From Sphingopyxis sp. (GTDB taxonomy: Bacteria; Pseudomonadota; Alphaproteobacteria; Sphingomonadales; Sphingomonadaceae): a DNA stretch of 34,800 nt. This document shows, piece after piece, positions 15,298 through 23,984 of the stretch (positions within the stretch are counted from its first letter, which is position 1; every line of letters starts with the position of its first letter). Location of the stretch: assembly GCF_016463645.1 (NCBI RefSeq), contig NZ_JAEMQX010000032.1:1-34800 (forward strand), given 5' to 3'. The translations under genes were made by a program, and so were the position numbers. The notes beneath the pieces are model-generated. The model made no database searches. It was not told the DNA's origin and saw only the letters and a program-made list of their open reading frames with translations.

Positions 15298-16839
15298 TCA
15301 GGCCGCGGGCGCCGTCGCCGGATCGGGATGTTTCTTGAACAATTCGCGATCGGCGGGGCCGAAGCCGCGGGTCCAGATCAGCCAGCCGTAGATGCCCAGG
15401 ATGAAGGGTACGCCGATCAGCAGTTCGGCCCATTCGGGAAGCTGCGTCGCGCCATAGCCGAGGATCGTCGCGCCCGCGGTCGCCCAGACGAGCGCCCAGC
15501 GCAGGCTGTTCACCGGCGCGCCGAGGATGCGCGAGAGGAGCCGTGCCTTCACCAGCGAGGCGAAACCGAGCGCGAGCATCAGCGCGAGCGCGACCGCGCC
15601 GGCATAGGTGATCGGTGGCAGGCCCATCGATTTCGCGATCAGGATCAGCGCGACGCTGAACCCAGCCTGCAGCGCGAGCGTCGCGATGCTGATCAGGAGG
15701 TTGCGGTGGCGCGCAACATAGACGAGCGCCGCCTCGCTGACGACCGCGGTCGCCGCGACGACCTCGGCGGCAAGCAGGAAGGCGAGCGCGGCGGTGCCGC
15801 TGACGAACTCGGGGCCGACGAGCCCCATCACCGCCTCGCCCGGAATGCCGAGCGCGAGCGCGACGCCGGCCTGCGCGGCGATGATCCAGAAACCGACCTG
15901 GCTCACTTGCGCCGCCACGGCGGCAAGTCGCTTTTCGGCGAGGTTGCGGGTGATGACGGGGCCGAGGATCGGTTCGAAACTGGTCTTGAGCTTTTGCGGC
16001 AGCGAGGCGACCTGCTGCGCCATATAGTAGATGCCGTAGACCGTCGGCGAAGTGAACTGGCCGAGGATGAAGAGGTCGAGCCGGCGCGTGCCCCATTCGA
16101 TCGCGTCGGCGGCGGCGAGCGGCGCGTTGCGCCGCGCAACCGCGATCAGATGCGCCGGATGCGGCTGCCACCCCTGCGGCCCGCCATAATGGCGGAGCAT
16201 AGGGATGAGCGCAGTGAGGAAGGCGCCGAGCATCGCGGCGGCATAGGAGAGCATCAGCCCGTCGCGCGCCGAGATGAACCAGAACCCCGCGGCGGCGGCA
16301 CTGATCACCCAGGGCTCGACGATCGCGCGGGCGCGGACGGTGGCGCCGACGTCGAATTTATAGGCGCAGGCGGCGAGCGCGATATCGGTTCCCGCGATCG
16401 CGAAGACGAGCAGTGCCATCCAGCGATCGGCGCTGTCGACGCCGCCCGACGGAAACATCAGCTGCGGGAACAGCGCGAGCAGCAGCGAGCCGGCCGCCGA
16501 CGCGATAAAGGCGACGAACATGCCGTCCCAGACGACGGTGCGCTGGTCGGCGCCGGGCGCGCTCAGCTGTTCGGCGAGCCCGCGCTTGAGGCCCAATGTC
16601 GCGAGCTGCGCGACGAGTTCGATGACGAGCACGGCAAAGGCGAAGCGCCCGACCGCTTCGGGGCCGTACCAGCGTCCCGCCACGTAGAGGAAGGGGAGGC
16701 GCGCGACGAGGCGCAGGATGAAACCGAAGAAATTGGTGCGGCCACCCTTGGCGAGCGCGGCGGTGTCGGCATCGCGCGAGGGTACATGCGGCGAGGGATC
16801 GGATGATTGGGGCGCAGCTGCGCTGTCGTTATGGCTCAA
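15298..16839 (-). CDS. Polysaccharide flippase, Wzx/MATE-like
   Basis: Inner-membrane protein of 513 residues with a disordered N terminus of about 35 residues followed by around a dozen hydrophobic helices. The first helices, with FFGFILRLVARLPFLYVAGR and YGPEAVGRFAFA, are typical of the oligosaccharide flippase family that moves undecaprenyl-diphosphate-linked repeat units across the membrane. No glycosyltransferase or polymerase cluster surrounds it; it sits 76 bases downstream of gpsA on the same strand, so it may serve a glycan whose other genes are elsewhere, possibly the one made by the operon at 1828-7577. It ends 3 bases from the convergent small membrane protein gene. Confidence 0.85.
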   Translation of the reverse strand: MSHNDSAAAPQSSDPSPHVPSRDADTAALAKGGRTNFFGFILRLVARLPFLYVAGRWYGPEAVGRFAFAVLVIELVAQLATLGLKRGLAEQLSAPGADQRTVVWDGMFVAFIASAAGSLLLALFPQLMFPSGGVDSADRWMALLVFAIAGTDIALAACAYKFDVGATVRARAIVEPWVISAAAAGFWFISARDGLMLSYAAAMLGAFLTALIPMLRHYGGPQGWQPHPAHLIAVARRNAPLAAADAIEWGTRRLDLFILGQFTSPTVYGIYYMAQQVASLPQKLKTSFEPILGPVITRNLAEKRLAAVAAQVSQVGFWIIAAQAGVALALGIPGEAVMGLVGPEFVSGTAALAFLLAAEVVAATAVVSEAALVYVARHRNLLISIATLALQAGFSVALILIAKSMGLPPITYAGAVALALMLALGFASLVKARLLSRILGAPVNSLRWALVWATAGATILGYGATQLPEWAELLIGVPFILGIYGWLIWTRGFGPADRELFKKHPDPATAPAA

Positions 16840-16915
16840 GCCTGGCGCCCCTTCTGCTTTGCCCTGATGTGCAGTTTAGCGCGGTCGAGGGGGGCAGGCA
16901 ATTGTGCGAAGCAAA

Positions 16916-17908
16916 TCATCGCCCTTCGGGTCGCAGCGGGCGGCTGAGCAAGGCCTGAATGGCGTCGCCGACGCGCGTTTCTCCCGCAACGAGGCGCGCG
17001 ACGGTATCGGTGATCGGCATGTCGATGCCGTCGGCGCGCGCGGCGGCGGCGACGACAGGCGCGCTGAACGCGCCTTCGGCCACCGTGCGGCGGTCGGCCA
17101 ACAGCACGTCGGCCGCTTCGCCGCGCCCGAGGCCCTGGCCGAGCGCGAAGTTGCGCGAATTGAACGAGGTGCAGGTGAGGACGAGGTCGCCGAGCCCGGC
17201 AAGACCGGCGAGGGTTTCGGCCTGCGCGCCGCGCGACAGGCCGAAGCGCGTCATTTCGGCAAAGCCGCGGCTGATCAGCGCCGCGCGGGCGTTGAGCCCG
17301 AGTCCGGCGCCGTCGACGATCCCGCACGCGATCGCGAGGATATTCTTGACCGCGCCGCCGATCTCGGCGCCGATGACATCGGTCGAGACATAGGGACGGA
17401 AATGCGGCCGTGCGAGCGCCTGCGCCAATGTCGAGGCAATGGCCGGATCCGCGGCGGCGAGGGTGATCGCGGTCGGCAGGCCGGCGGCGACCTCATGCGC
17501 GAAGGTCGGGCCCGACAGCACCGCATGCGGACGCCGCGGAGCAAGATCGCGCGCCATGTCGACCGGAAAGGCGAAGCTGCCCGCCTCCATGCCCTTGCTG
17601 CAGAAGACCAGCGGCGCGTCGCCCGCGGGCAGCTCGGCGAGGACGGCGCGCAGGAAGGGGACGGGGACGACGACGAGCAACGCGTCGAGATCGGCCATCC
17701 CGGCGAGGTCGCCCGTCGCGGTCAGCGACGGCGACAGCGCCGCGTCGGGGAGAAAGACGGGATTGCGGTGTTCGGCGTTGATCGCCGCGACGACATCCGC
17801 CTCGCGGGCCCAGAGGCGCACGGGCACACCATCGGCGGCGAGCAGCTGCGCGAGCGCGGTGCCCCACGCACCGCCGCCGACCACGCCGAAATTCGCATAT
17901 GACGTCAT
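16916..17908 (-). CDS. gpsA: Glycerol-3-phosphate dehydrogenase [NAD(P)+]
   Basis: Makes sn-glycerol-3-phosphate from dihydroxyacetone phosphate for phospholipid synthesis, in the cytosol. The 330 residues show the N-terminal dinucleotide site GGGAWG at 11-16, the conserved [18 protein letters not shown], the catalytic Lys in [13 protein letters not shown], and the substrate loop [13 protein letters not shown]. The ATG overlaps the tsaD stop as ATGA, so it is translated from the same mRNA. The tsaD-gpsA order is common in alphaproteobacteria. Confidence 0.97.
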   Translation of the reverse strand: MTSYANFGVVGGGAWGTALAQLLAADGVPVRLWAREADVVAAINAEHRNPVFLPDAALSPSLTATGDLAGMADLDALLVVVPVPFLRAVLAELPAGDAPLVFCSKGMEAGSFAFPVDMARDLAPRRPHAVLSGPTFAHEVAAGLPTAITLAAADPAIASTLAQALARPHFRPYVSTDVIGAEIGGAVKNILAIACGIVDGAGLGLNARAALISRGFAEMTRFGLSRGAQAETLAGLAGLGDLVLTCTSFNSRNFALGQGLGRGEAADVLLADRRTVAEGAFSAPVVAAAARADGIDMPITDTVARLVAGETRVGDAIQALLSRPLRPEGR

Positions 17909-18939
17909 GCTTTCACTCCGGCGCCGCGGACGGCTTCGGCTTCGGGATCGAGCGGCCAGCGCGGACGCGCGGCGGTGTCGAGCGGATCGGTGAGCCCCGC
18001 GGCGAAGCGCTCGGCGCCCGCCCAGGCGATCATCGCGCCATTGTCGGTGCAGAGCCAGAGCGGTGGGGCGACAAAGGTCTTGTCGAAGCGCGCCGCGAGG
18101 CCGGTGAGCGCGGTGCGGATCGTGCCATTGGCGGCGACCCCGCCCGCAACGACGAAGGCGGTCGCGTCGGGGCAGGCGGCGAGCGCGATGCGGCTGCGGT
18201 CGACGAGACAGTCGACGACCGCCTGCTGGAAGGAAGCGGCGAGGTCGGGAACGCTGTGTTCGCCCGATGCCGCGGCGCGCGCGACCGCGCTCTTGAGCCC
18301 GGCGAAGGAGAAATGCGGTTCAGCGCTGCCGATGAGCGGGCGGGGGAGCGGCACCGCTCGCGGGTTGCCCTCCCTTGCGACGCGTTCGACCGCGGGACCG
18401 CCGGGATAGCCGAGCCCGAGCAGCTTCGCCGTCTTGTCGAACGCTTCGCCCGCGGCGTCGTCGATCGTGGTGGCGAGGCGGCGATAGTCGCCGACGCCGC
18501 GCACGAGCAGCAACTGGCAATGCCCGCCCGATACGAGCAGCAGCAGATAGGGAAATTCAAGCGTTTCGTCGGCGAGGCGCGGGCTCAGCGCATGGCCTTC
18601 GAGATGATTGACCGCGATCAGCGGCCTGTTCGCCGCATGCGCGAGCGCCTTGCCGGTAACGAGCCCGACCATCACGCCGCCGATCAGCCCGGGGCCGGCG
18701 GTCGCAGCGACGGCGTCGATATCGGCGAGCGTCACGCCGGCATCGGCGAGTACGCCCTCGACGATCGGCGCGAGCCGGTCGACATGCGCGCGCGCCGCGA
18801 TCTCGGGAACGACACCGCCGAAGGGGCGGTGCTCGGCCTCCTGCCCGGCGACTCGATGCGCGAGGACGCGCCGTTCGCTGTCGACAAGCGCCGCCGCGGT
18901 TTCGTCGCAGCTCGATTCAAGGCCGAGGATCAGGGTCAT
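17905..18939 (-). CDS. tsaD: tRNA N6-adenosine threonylcarbamoyltransferase
   Basis: Catalytic subunit for t6A37 formation in ANN-decoding tRNAs, acting with TsaB and TsaE in the cytosol. The 344 residues begin [17 protein letters not shown], the ASKHA phosphate-loop region; metal ligands lie in [38 protein letters not shown] and VAGGVAAN follow in normal order. The frame is open 57 codons further upstream, but that part overlaps hemC in antisense, and AAAGGA precedes the chosen ATG at 18939, so the short form is used. It is divergent from hemC with a 63-base shared promoter gap, an arrangement often seen in this bacterial group. Confidence 0.97.
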   Translation of the reverse strand: MTLILGLESSCDETAAALVDSERRVLAHRVAGQEAEHRPFGGVVPEIAARAHVDRLAPIVEGVLADAGVTLADIDAVAATAGPGLIGGVMVGLVTGKALAHAANRPLIAVNHLEGHALSPRLADETLEFPYLLLLVSGGHCQLLLVRGVGDYRRLATTIDDAAGEAFDKTAKLLGLGYPGGPAVERVAREGNPRAVPLPRPLIGSAEPHFSFAGLKSAVARAAASGEHSVPDLAASFQQAVVDCLVDRSRIALAACPDATAFVVAGGVAANGTIRTALTGLAARFDKTFVAPPLWLCTDNGAMIAWAGAERFAAGLTDPLDTAARPRWPLDPEAEAVRGAGVKA

Positions 18940-19002
18940 ATTGTTGCGTGTTCCTTTACCCGCCCCTTTATCGGCAGGGCAAGCCGCGCTAGCAGCGCGA
19001 AG

Positions 19003-19950
19003 ATGAGTTCTCTTCCTACTCCCGAAACCCCGCTGCGTATCGGTACGCGGGCTTCGCCGCTCGCGATGGCGCAAGCCCATATGGCCGCTGCGGCGCTGAT
19101 TGCCAGCCATGGCATCGATCTGGCGGCGCTCTTAATCGTGCCGATGACCGCGACGGGCGACCGGATCCAGGATCGCGCGCTCGCCGACGTCGGCGGCAAG
19201 GCGCTGTGGACGCGCGAGCTCGACGCCGCGCTCGATGCGGGAACGATCGATATCGCGGTCCATTCGCTGAAAGACGTCGAAACGCTCCGCGACGAACGGT
19301 TTTTCCTCGGCGCGATGCTCGAGCGCGCCGACCCGCGCGACCGGCTGGTGGTCCGTGAGGGGATCGACGCGGCGACGATCACCGATTTGCCGCACGGCGC
19401 GCGGCTGGGTACGAGCAGCCCGCGCCGCGCCGCGCAGGTCAGGCGGATCCGCGCCGATCTCGAAACCGTATTGTTGCGCGGCAATGTCGCGACGCGGCTC
19501 GCGAAGCTCGCAAATGGCGACGCCGATGCGACCTTGCTTGCGGCGGCGGGGCTTGAGCGGCTGGGGATGCACGATATCGGCGCGGTGCAGGAAGCGAGCC
19601 TGCTGCTCCCCGCTGCGTCGCAGGGGGCGATCGGGATCGAGTGCCGGTCGGACGACAGGACGACGCGCGCGCTGCTCGCGGCGGTCGACCATGCGCCGAC
19701 GCATCGCGCGGTGATGGCCGAGCGCGCATTTCTGGCGGCGCTCGGCGGCGATTGCCGCTCGCCCGTCGCCGCGCATGCCTTCTGGCGGGACGATGGCATG
19801 CTGCGCCTCGATGCCGAGATTTTTTCCGGGGATGGCGCTGATCATGCCGCGGGGCACATCATCGTGACCGAATCGTCCGCGCCGGAGGCGCTCGCGCAAC
19901 GATTGCTCGGCGAGGCGCCCGAGAGCGTCCGGCGGTTGTTCACGGCGTGA
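19003..19950 (+). CDS. hemC: Hydroxymethylbilane synthase (porphobilinogen deaminase)
   Basis: Polymerises four porphobilinogen units to hydroxymethylbilane in heme and corrin synthesis, in the cytosol. The 315 residues carry [12 protein letters not shown], the catalytic region [10 protein letters not shown], the signature [11 protein letters not shown] and [10 protein letters not shown]. The dipyrromethane cofactor cysteine is Cys251 in LGGDCRSPV. The start at 19003 is chosen because upstream sequence is antisense to tsaD. The stop overlaps the hemD start as GTGA. It heads a hemC-hemD-mitofilin operon. Confidence 0.97.
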   Translation: MSSLPTPETPLRIGTRASPLAMAQAHMAAAALIASHGIDLAALLIVPMTATGDRIQDRALADVGGKALWTRELDAALDAGTIDIAVHSLKDVETLRDERFFLGAMLERADPRDRLVVREGIDAATITDLPHGARLGTSSPRRAAQVRRIRADLETVLLRGNVATRLAKLANGDADATLLAAAGLERLGMHDIGAVQEASLLLPAASQGAIGIECRSDDRTTRALLAAVDHAPTHRAVMAERAFLAALGGDCRSPVAAHAFWRDDGMLRLDAEIFSGDGADHAAGHIIVTESSAPEALAQRLLGEAPESVRRLFTA

Positions 19951-20633
19951 CCGGCCCGCCGTTGATCGTCACGCGGCCCGAACCGGGCAATGCTGCGACG
20001 ACCCGGCGGGCGGAGGCGATGGGTTTTGCGGTCCATGCGATGCCGCTGTTCGCCGCGCGGCCGATCGAATGGGCTGCGCCGGAAGCCCGGAATTTCGACG
20101 CGCTGCTGCTCACCAGCGCCTTCGCGGCGCGCCTCGCCGGACCGGGGCTCGCGGACCTTTCCTGCCTGCCCGTCTACGCCGTCGGCGCGGCGACCGCGCG
20201 GGCCGCCGAAGCCGCGGGGCTGACGGTGGCGAGGACCGGAACGGCCGATGCCTCGCGGCTTCTTGACGATATGACGTCAGAAAATATCCGTGACTTGTTA
20301 TGGCTTTGCGGTCGCGACCGGTCCGAATTCGACCCGCGGGGCGCGGCGATCACCGCGCTTGCCTGCTATGCCGTCGATCCTGTCGATCCCCCGGCAGAGT
20401 GGAGCGCGCTGATCGCCGCACCGTCTATCCTGCTCGCGCATTCGGTGCGCGCGGCGAAGCGCATATCGGACCTCGCCGGCGAGGCGCGTGCACATCTCTC
20501 GCTCGTCGCGATCAGCCCGGCGGTCGCGGCGGCGGCGGGTGAGGGCTGGCGGCGCCGCGCCATCGCGGACCAGCCTGACGATGTCGCAATATTGGCACAA
20601 GCGCGTGCTTTGTGGCACAAGGGTGCAAAATAG
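19947..20633 (+). CDS. hemD: Uroporphyrinogen-III synthase
   Basis: Closes and isomerises hydroxymethylbilane to uroporphyrinogen III. The protein has 228 residues, with the family's poor overall conservation but the recognisable start PLIVTRPEPGNAATTRRAEAMG, the middle DALLLTSAFAARL and, near the end, LVAISPAVAAAAGEGW. A GTG start overlaps the hemC stop by four bases, supporting coupling. The next gene, a mitofilin-like protein, starts 20 bases downstream. Identity rests as much on the operon position as on motifs. Confidence 0.93.
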   Translation: MTGPPLIVTRPEPGNAATTRRAEAMGFAVHAMPLFAARPIEWAAPEARNFDALLLTSAFAARLAGPGLADLSCLPVYAVGAATARAAEAAGLTVARTGTADASRLLDDMTSENIRDLLWLCGRDRSEFDPRGAAITALACYAVDPVDPPAEWSALIAAPSILLAHSVRAAKRISDLAGEARAHLSLVAISPAVAAAAGEGWRRRAIADQPDDVAILAQARALWHKGAK

Positions 20634-20652
20634 GGTCGTTCGAAAGAGAAAC

Positions 20653-21558
20653 ATGGCAATCGACAGTATCGACACCTCCTTGTCCACGCCGGACGAGGCG
20701 GTCCCGAGGGGGCTATCGTTCCGTGCCCTGGTCCTTGGTGCCGTCCTCCTCCTCCTGATCGGCGTCTTCGGCGGCGGATGGGCGGTGAACCGCTGGCTGA
20801 CGGGTAACAATCTGCCCCCGGCGAAAATGATCGAGACATCGCAGGGTGCGGCGAACCCGCTGCTCGCCGGCGGAGCCGCGAAGGGCGTTGCGGCCGGCGT
20901 GGCGCCGGTTGCCGCACCCGTCGACAGCGCCACCGCGCTTGCCACGCGCGTCGCCGAACTCGAACAGCGGCTGTCGCGCATCACGCTGCAGGCCGAATCG
21001 GCGTCGGGCAACGCCTCGCGCGCCGAAGGGCTGCTGGTCGCTTTCGCGGTGCGCCGCGCGCTCGATCGCGGCCTTTCGCTGGGCTATCTCGACGCGCAGC
21101 TCCGCCTGCGCTTCGGCGACGATCAGCCGAATGCGGTCAAGACGATCATCGATACGTCGCGCGAACCGGTGACGCTAGAACAGTTGCGCGCGGAGCTCGA
21201 TGCGATGGCGCCGCAGCTCGTCGGCCGCAATGGCAATGGCGACGGGAGCCTCTGGACCGGACTGCGCCGCGAACTCGGCGAGCTGTTCGTTGTGCGTGCC
21301 GCCGGCACCCAGTCACCCCGCGCCTCCGAACGGCTCGATCGCGCGCGCCGCCTTCTTGCTGCGGGGCAGGTCGATCTTGCGATCACCGAGGTCGAGGCGA
21401 TGCCCGGCGTCGAGGTCGCGGGCGAATGGCTGATCGAGGCGCGGCGTTATCATGAGGCGCGGCGCGCGCTTGACCTGATCGAGACGGCGGCGATATTGGA
21501 ACCGCGCGACAGCCCGACTGCCGCGATGGCCCGCAAAACGGGCGAACCGACCCCGTAG
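20653..21558 (+). CDS. Mitofilin (Mic60)-like inner-membrane protein
   Basis: A 301-residue protein with a cytosolic N terminus, one membrane helix (about residues 23-45), an Ala/Gly/Pro-rich linker, a coiled coil around LATRVAELEQRLSRITLQAE, and a C-terminal helical domain where LRRELGELFVVR and a run of short helices resemble the mitofilin domain (COG4223). Alphaproteobacterial Mic60 homologues are known to be encoded next to hemC and hemD and can bend intracytoplasmic membranes in some species. This protein follows hemD in that same order. It is close to the low end of family length. A weak AAAGAGAA precedes the ATG. Confidence 0.82.
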   Translation: MAIDSIDTSLSTPDEAVPRGLSFRALVLGAVLLLLIGVFGGGWAVNRWLTGNNLPPAKMIETSQGAANPLLAGGAAKGVAAGVAPVAAPVDSATALATRVAELEQRLSRITLQAESASGNASRAEGLLVAFAVRRALDRGLSLGYLDAQLRLRFGDDQPNAVKTIIDTSREPVTLEQLRAELDAMAPQLVGRNGNGDGSLWTGLRRELGELFVVRAAGTQSPRASERLDRARRLLAAGQVDLAITEVEAMPGVEVAGEWLIEARRYHEARRALDLIETAAILEPRDSPTAAMARKTGEPTP

Positions 21559-21603
21559 CGCGCATTCCGTAAGGGCTGCCCGCCTTGACAGAAAGCCCGT
21601 TCC

Positions 21604-22806
21604 ATGGCCCTCGCCGATCCGCAGCGCATCGAAGCGCTCGACCCGCTCGATCCCCTTCAGCTCGACGCCGAACTGAGCGAAGAGGAGCGGATGATCCGCG
21701 ACGCCGCGCGCGCCTATGCCGAGGGCGAGCTGCTGCCGCGCGTCACCTCGGCCTTTCTCGACGAGCGTTTCGACCGCGAGATCATGTCCGAAATGGGCGC
21801 GCTCGGCCTGCTCGGCGCGACGATCGACCCCGAATATGGCGGTGCAGGGCTGAATTACGTCAGCTACGGCCTGATCGCGCGCGAAGTCGAACGTATCGAT
21901 TCGGGCTACCGGTCGGCCTGCTCGGTGCAGAGCTCGCTCGTGATCCACCCGATCAACGCCTATGGCAGCGAGGAGCAGAAGCGCAAATATCTGCCCGGAC
22001 TGACCGCGGGCGAACTCGTCGGCTGTTTCGGCCTGACCGAGCCCGACGCGGGCAGCGACCCGGGCGGGATGCGCACCCGCGCCGAAAAGATCGAGGGCGG
22101 TTACCGCCTCAAGGGCGCGAAGATGTGGATCACCAATTCGCCGATCGCCGACGTCTTCGTCGTCTGGGCGAAGTCGGAGGCGCATGACGGCGCGATTCGC
22201 GGCTTCATCCTCGAAAAGGGCATGAAGGGCCTTTCGGCACCGAAGATCGAGGGCAAGGTGAGCCTGCGTGCGTCGGTCACCGGCGAGATCGTCATGGACG
22301 GCGTCGAGGTCGGCGAAGATGCGCTCTTGCCGCATGTCTCGGGACTCAAGGGTCCGTTCGGCTGTCTCAACCGCGCGCGCTACGGCATCGGCTGGGGCGC
22401 GATGGGCGCGGCCGAATTCTGTTACGAGGCGGCGCGGGGCTATACGCTCGAACGCAAGCAGTTCGGGCGCCCGCTCGCGGCGAACCAGATCGTCCAGCTG
22501 AAGCTCGCCAATATGCTCACCGAAATCGCGTTGGGTACGCACGCGGCGCTGCGCGTCGGCCGGCTGATCGACGAGGGGCGGCTCGTTCCCGACGCGATCA
22601 GCCTCCTGAAACGCAACAATTGCGGCAAGGCGCTCGATATCGCGCGCGTCGCACGCGACATGCATGGCGGTAACGGGATTTCGGCGGATTATCATGTGAT
22701 CCGTCACGCGGTGAACCTCGAGACGGTGAACACTTACGAGGGCACGCACGACGTCCATGCGCTGATCCTCGGCCGCGCGATCACGGGTATTTCGGCTTTT
22801 GCCTGA
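21604..22806 (+). CDS. gcdH: Glutaryl-CoA dehydrogenase
   Basis: FAD enzyme that oxidises and decarboxylates glutaryl-CoA to crotonyl-CoA in lysine, tryptophan and glutarate breakdown. The 400 residues show the family-specific [42 protein letters not shown], and the catalytic Glu in [18 protein letters not shown], all close to known glutaryl-CoA dehydrogenases rather than other acyl-CoA dehydrogenases. A CoA-transferase gene overlaps its end, which fits glutarate activation. The 45-base gap upstream holds no evident promoter; readthrough from the hem operon is possible. Confidence 0.95.
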   Translation: MALADPQRIEALDPLDPLQLDAELSEEERMIRDAARAYAEGELLPRVTSAFLDERFDREIMSEMGALGLLGATIDPEYGGAGLNYVSYGLIAREVERIDSGYRSACSVQSSLVIHPINAYGSEEQKRKYLPGLTAGELVGCFGLTEPDAGSDPGGMRTRAEKIEGGYRLKGAKMWITNSPIADVFVVWAKSEAHDGAIRGFILEKGMKGLSAPKIEGKVSLRASVTGEIVMDGVEVGEDALLPHVSGLKGPFGCLNRARYGIGWGAMGAAEFCYEAARGYTLERKQFGRPLAANQIVQLKLANMLTEIALGTHAALRVGRLIDEGRLVPDAISLLKRNNCGKALDIARVARDMHGGNGISADYHVIRHAVNLETVNTYEGTHDVHALILGRAITGISAFA

Positions 22807-23935
22807 ACCGCACGATGTAAAACCTTTGCGAGGCATCCGCGTCGTCGAACTGGCGCGGGTGCTCGCGGGGCCGTGGTGCGGGCAATTGCTCGCCGACCTC
22901 GGCGCCGAGGTGGTCAAGGTCGAACGGCCGGGCGTGGGCGACGATACGCGCGAATGGGGGCCGCCCTTCGTGACGGGTCCGGATGGCGAAGAGCTGGGCG
23001 CGGCCTATTATCACAGTTGCAACCGCGGCAAGCGCAGCGTCGCGATCGATATCGCGTCGGCCGGGGGGCAGGCCGAGGTGCGCGCGCTCCTTTCCGACGC
23101 CGATGTCGTCATCGAGAATTACAAGGTCGGCGGGCTCGTCAAATATGGACTCGATCCGGCGCGTCTGCGTGCCGATTTCCCGCGGCTGATCGTCTGTTCG
23201 ATCACCGGCTTCGGTCAGACCGGGCCGTATGCGCACCGCGCGGGTTACGACTATATCGTGCAGGCGATGAGCGGCTTCATGTCGCTGACCGGCGAGCCTG
23301 ACGGGCCGCCGCAAAAGGCGGGGATCGCCTATGCCGACATCTTTACCGGCATGTATTCGGCGGTTGCGATCCTTGCCGCGCTGCGACGCCGTGACGTCAC
23401 CGGGATGGGTGCGCATGTCGATATGGCATTGCTGGATTCGCAGGTCGCGGTACTCGCGAATCAGGCAGCCAATTATCTGGCGAGCGGCGTAGTGCCGAAA
23501 CGGATGGGCAATGCGCACGTCAATGTCGTGCCCTATCAGGTGTTTGCGACGGCCGACGGGCAGCTGGTGATCGCGGTCGGCAACGACGGGCAATATCGCA
23601 AGCTCTGCGGCATATTGGGCGTGCCCGAATGGGCCGACGACCCGCGCTTCGCGAACAACGCCGCGCGGCTCGCGAACCGCGCGGAGCTGATTCCATTGCT
23701 CGCCGCGAAGATCGCCGCGTGGGACGCGCAGCCCTTGTCACTCGCGCTCGAGGCCGAGGGTGTGCCCGCGGGGCCGATCAACGATCTTGCCCAAGTGTTC
23801 GCCGATCCGCAGGTTCAGGCGCGCGGGATGCGCTTTCGCCCCGAAGGGGCGTCGATCGATGGCGTCGCGAGCCCGATCGTGATCGACGGCGAACGCATGG
23901 TCGCATCGACCGGGGCGCCGCCGCTCGCGCCATAG
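22799..23935 (+). CDS. Family III (CaiB/BaiF) CoA-transferase, probable glutarate CoA-transferase
   Basis: Moves CoA between acyl-CoAs and free acids through an aspartyl-CoA intermediate. The 378 residues open with [33 protein letters not shown], the family N terminus; [14 protein letters not shown] contains the region of the catalytic Asp, and [23 protein letters not shown] is a typical C-terminal block. The best start is TTG at 22799, inside the last codons of gcdH (8-base overlap); no in-frame ATG is available before the conserved domain. Pairing with gcdH suggests succinyl-CoA:glutarate CoA-transferase, as in human SUGCT. That role is inference from context. Confidence 0.88.
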   Translation: MPEPHDVKPLRGIRVVELARVLAGPWCGQLLADLGAEVVKVERPGVGDDTREWGPPFVTGPDGEELGAAYYHSCNRGKRSVAIDIASAGGQAEVRALLSDADVVIENYKVGGLVKYGLDPARLRADFPRLIVCSITGFGQTGPYAHRAGYDYIVQAMSGFMSLTGEPDGPPQKAGIAYADIFTGMYSAVAILAALRRRDVTGMGAHVDMALLDSQVAVLANQAANYLASGVVPKRMGNAHVNVVPYQVFATADGQLVIAVGNDGQYRKLCGILGVPEWADDPRFANNAARLANRAELIPLLAAKIAAWDAQPLSLALEAEGVPAGPINDLAQVFADPQVQARGMRFRPEGASIDGVASPIVIDGERMVASTGAPPLAP

Positions 23936-23937
23936 AA

Positions 23938-23965
23938 AAAGGGGCGCCGCACCGGACGCCCCTTT
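23938..23965. terminator. Bidirectional intrinsic terminator
   Basis: AAAGGGGCG pairs with CGCCCCTTT over 9 bases, and the inner CCG-CAC-CGG extends the stem with a single bulged A. A run of five A at 23936-23940 gives a U tract for the minus-strand receptor transcript; on the plus strand TTTCCCCCTTATTAT follows. It lies exactly between the converging CoA-transferase and TonB receptor genes. Confidence 0.85.
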
Positions 23966-23984
23966 CCCCCTTATTATCCGGAAA

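Noticed and set aside
15328..16806. Long plus-strand frame opposite the Wzx-like flippase
   Set aside because: Its composition is almost wholly Arg/Glu/Asp/Gly without a domain; the minus strand encodes a typical flippase.
17899..19002. Upstream extension of hemC
   Set aside because: The extension is antisense to tsaD and lacks any family match; the ATG at 19003 gives the normal HemC N terminus.
21585..21590. TTGACA as a promoter for gcdH
   Set aside because: It lies only 14 bases before the ATG, so the -10 would be inside the gene, and no -10-like sequence is there.
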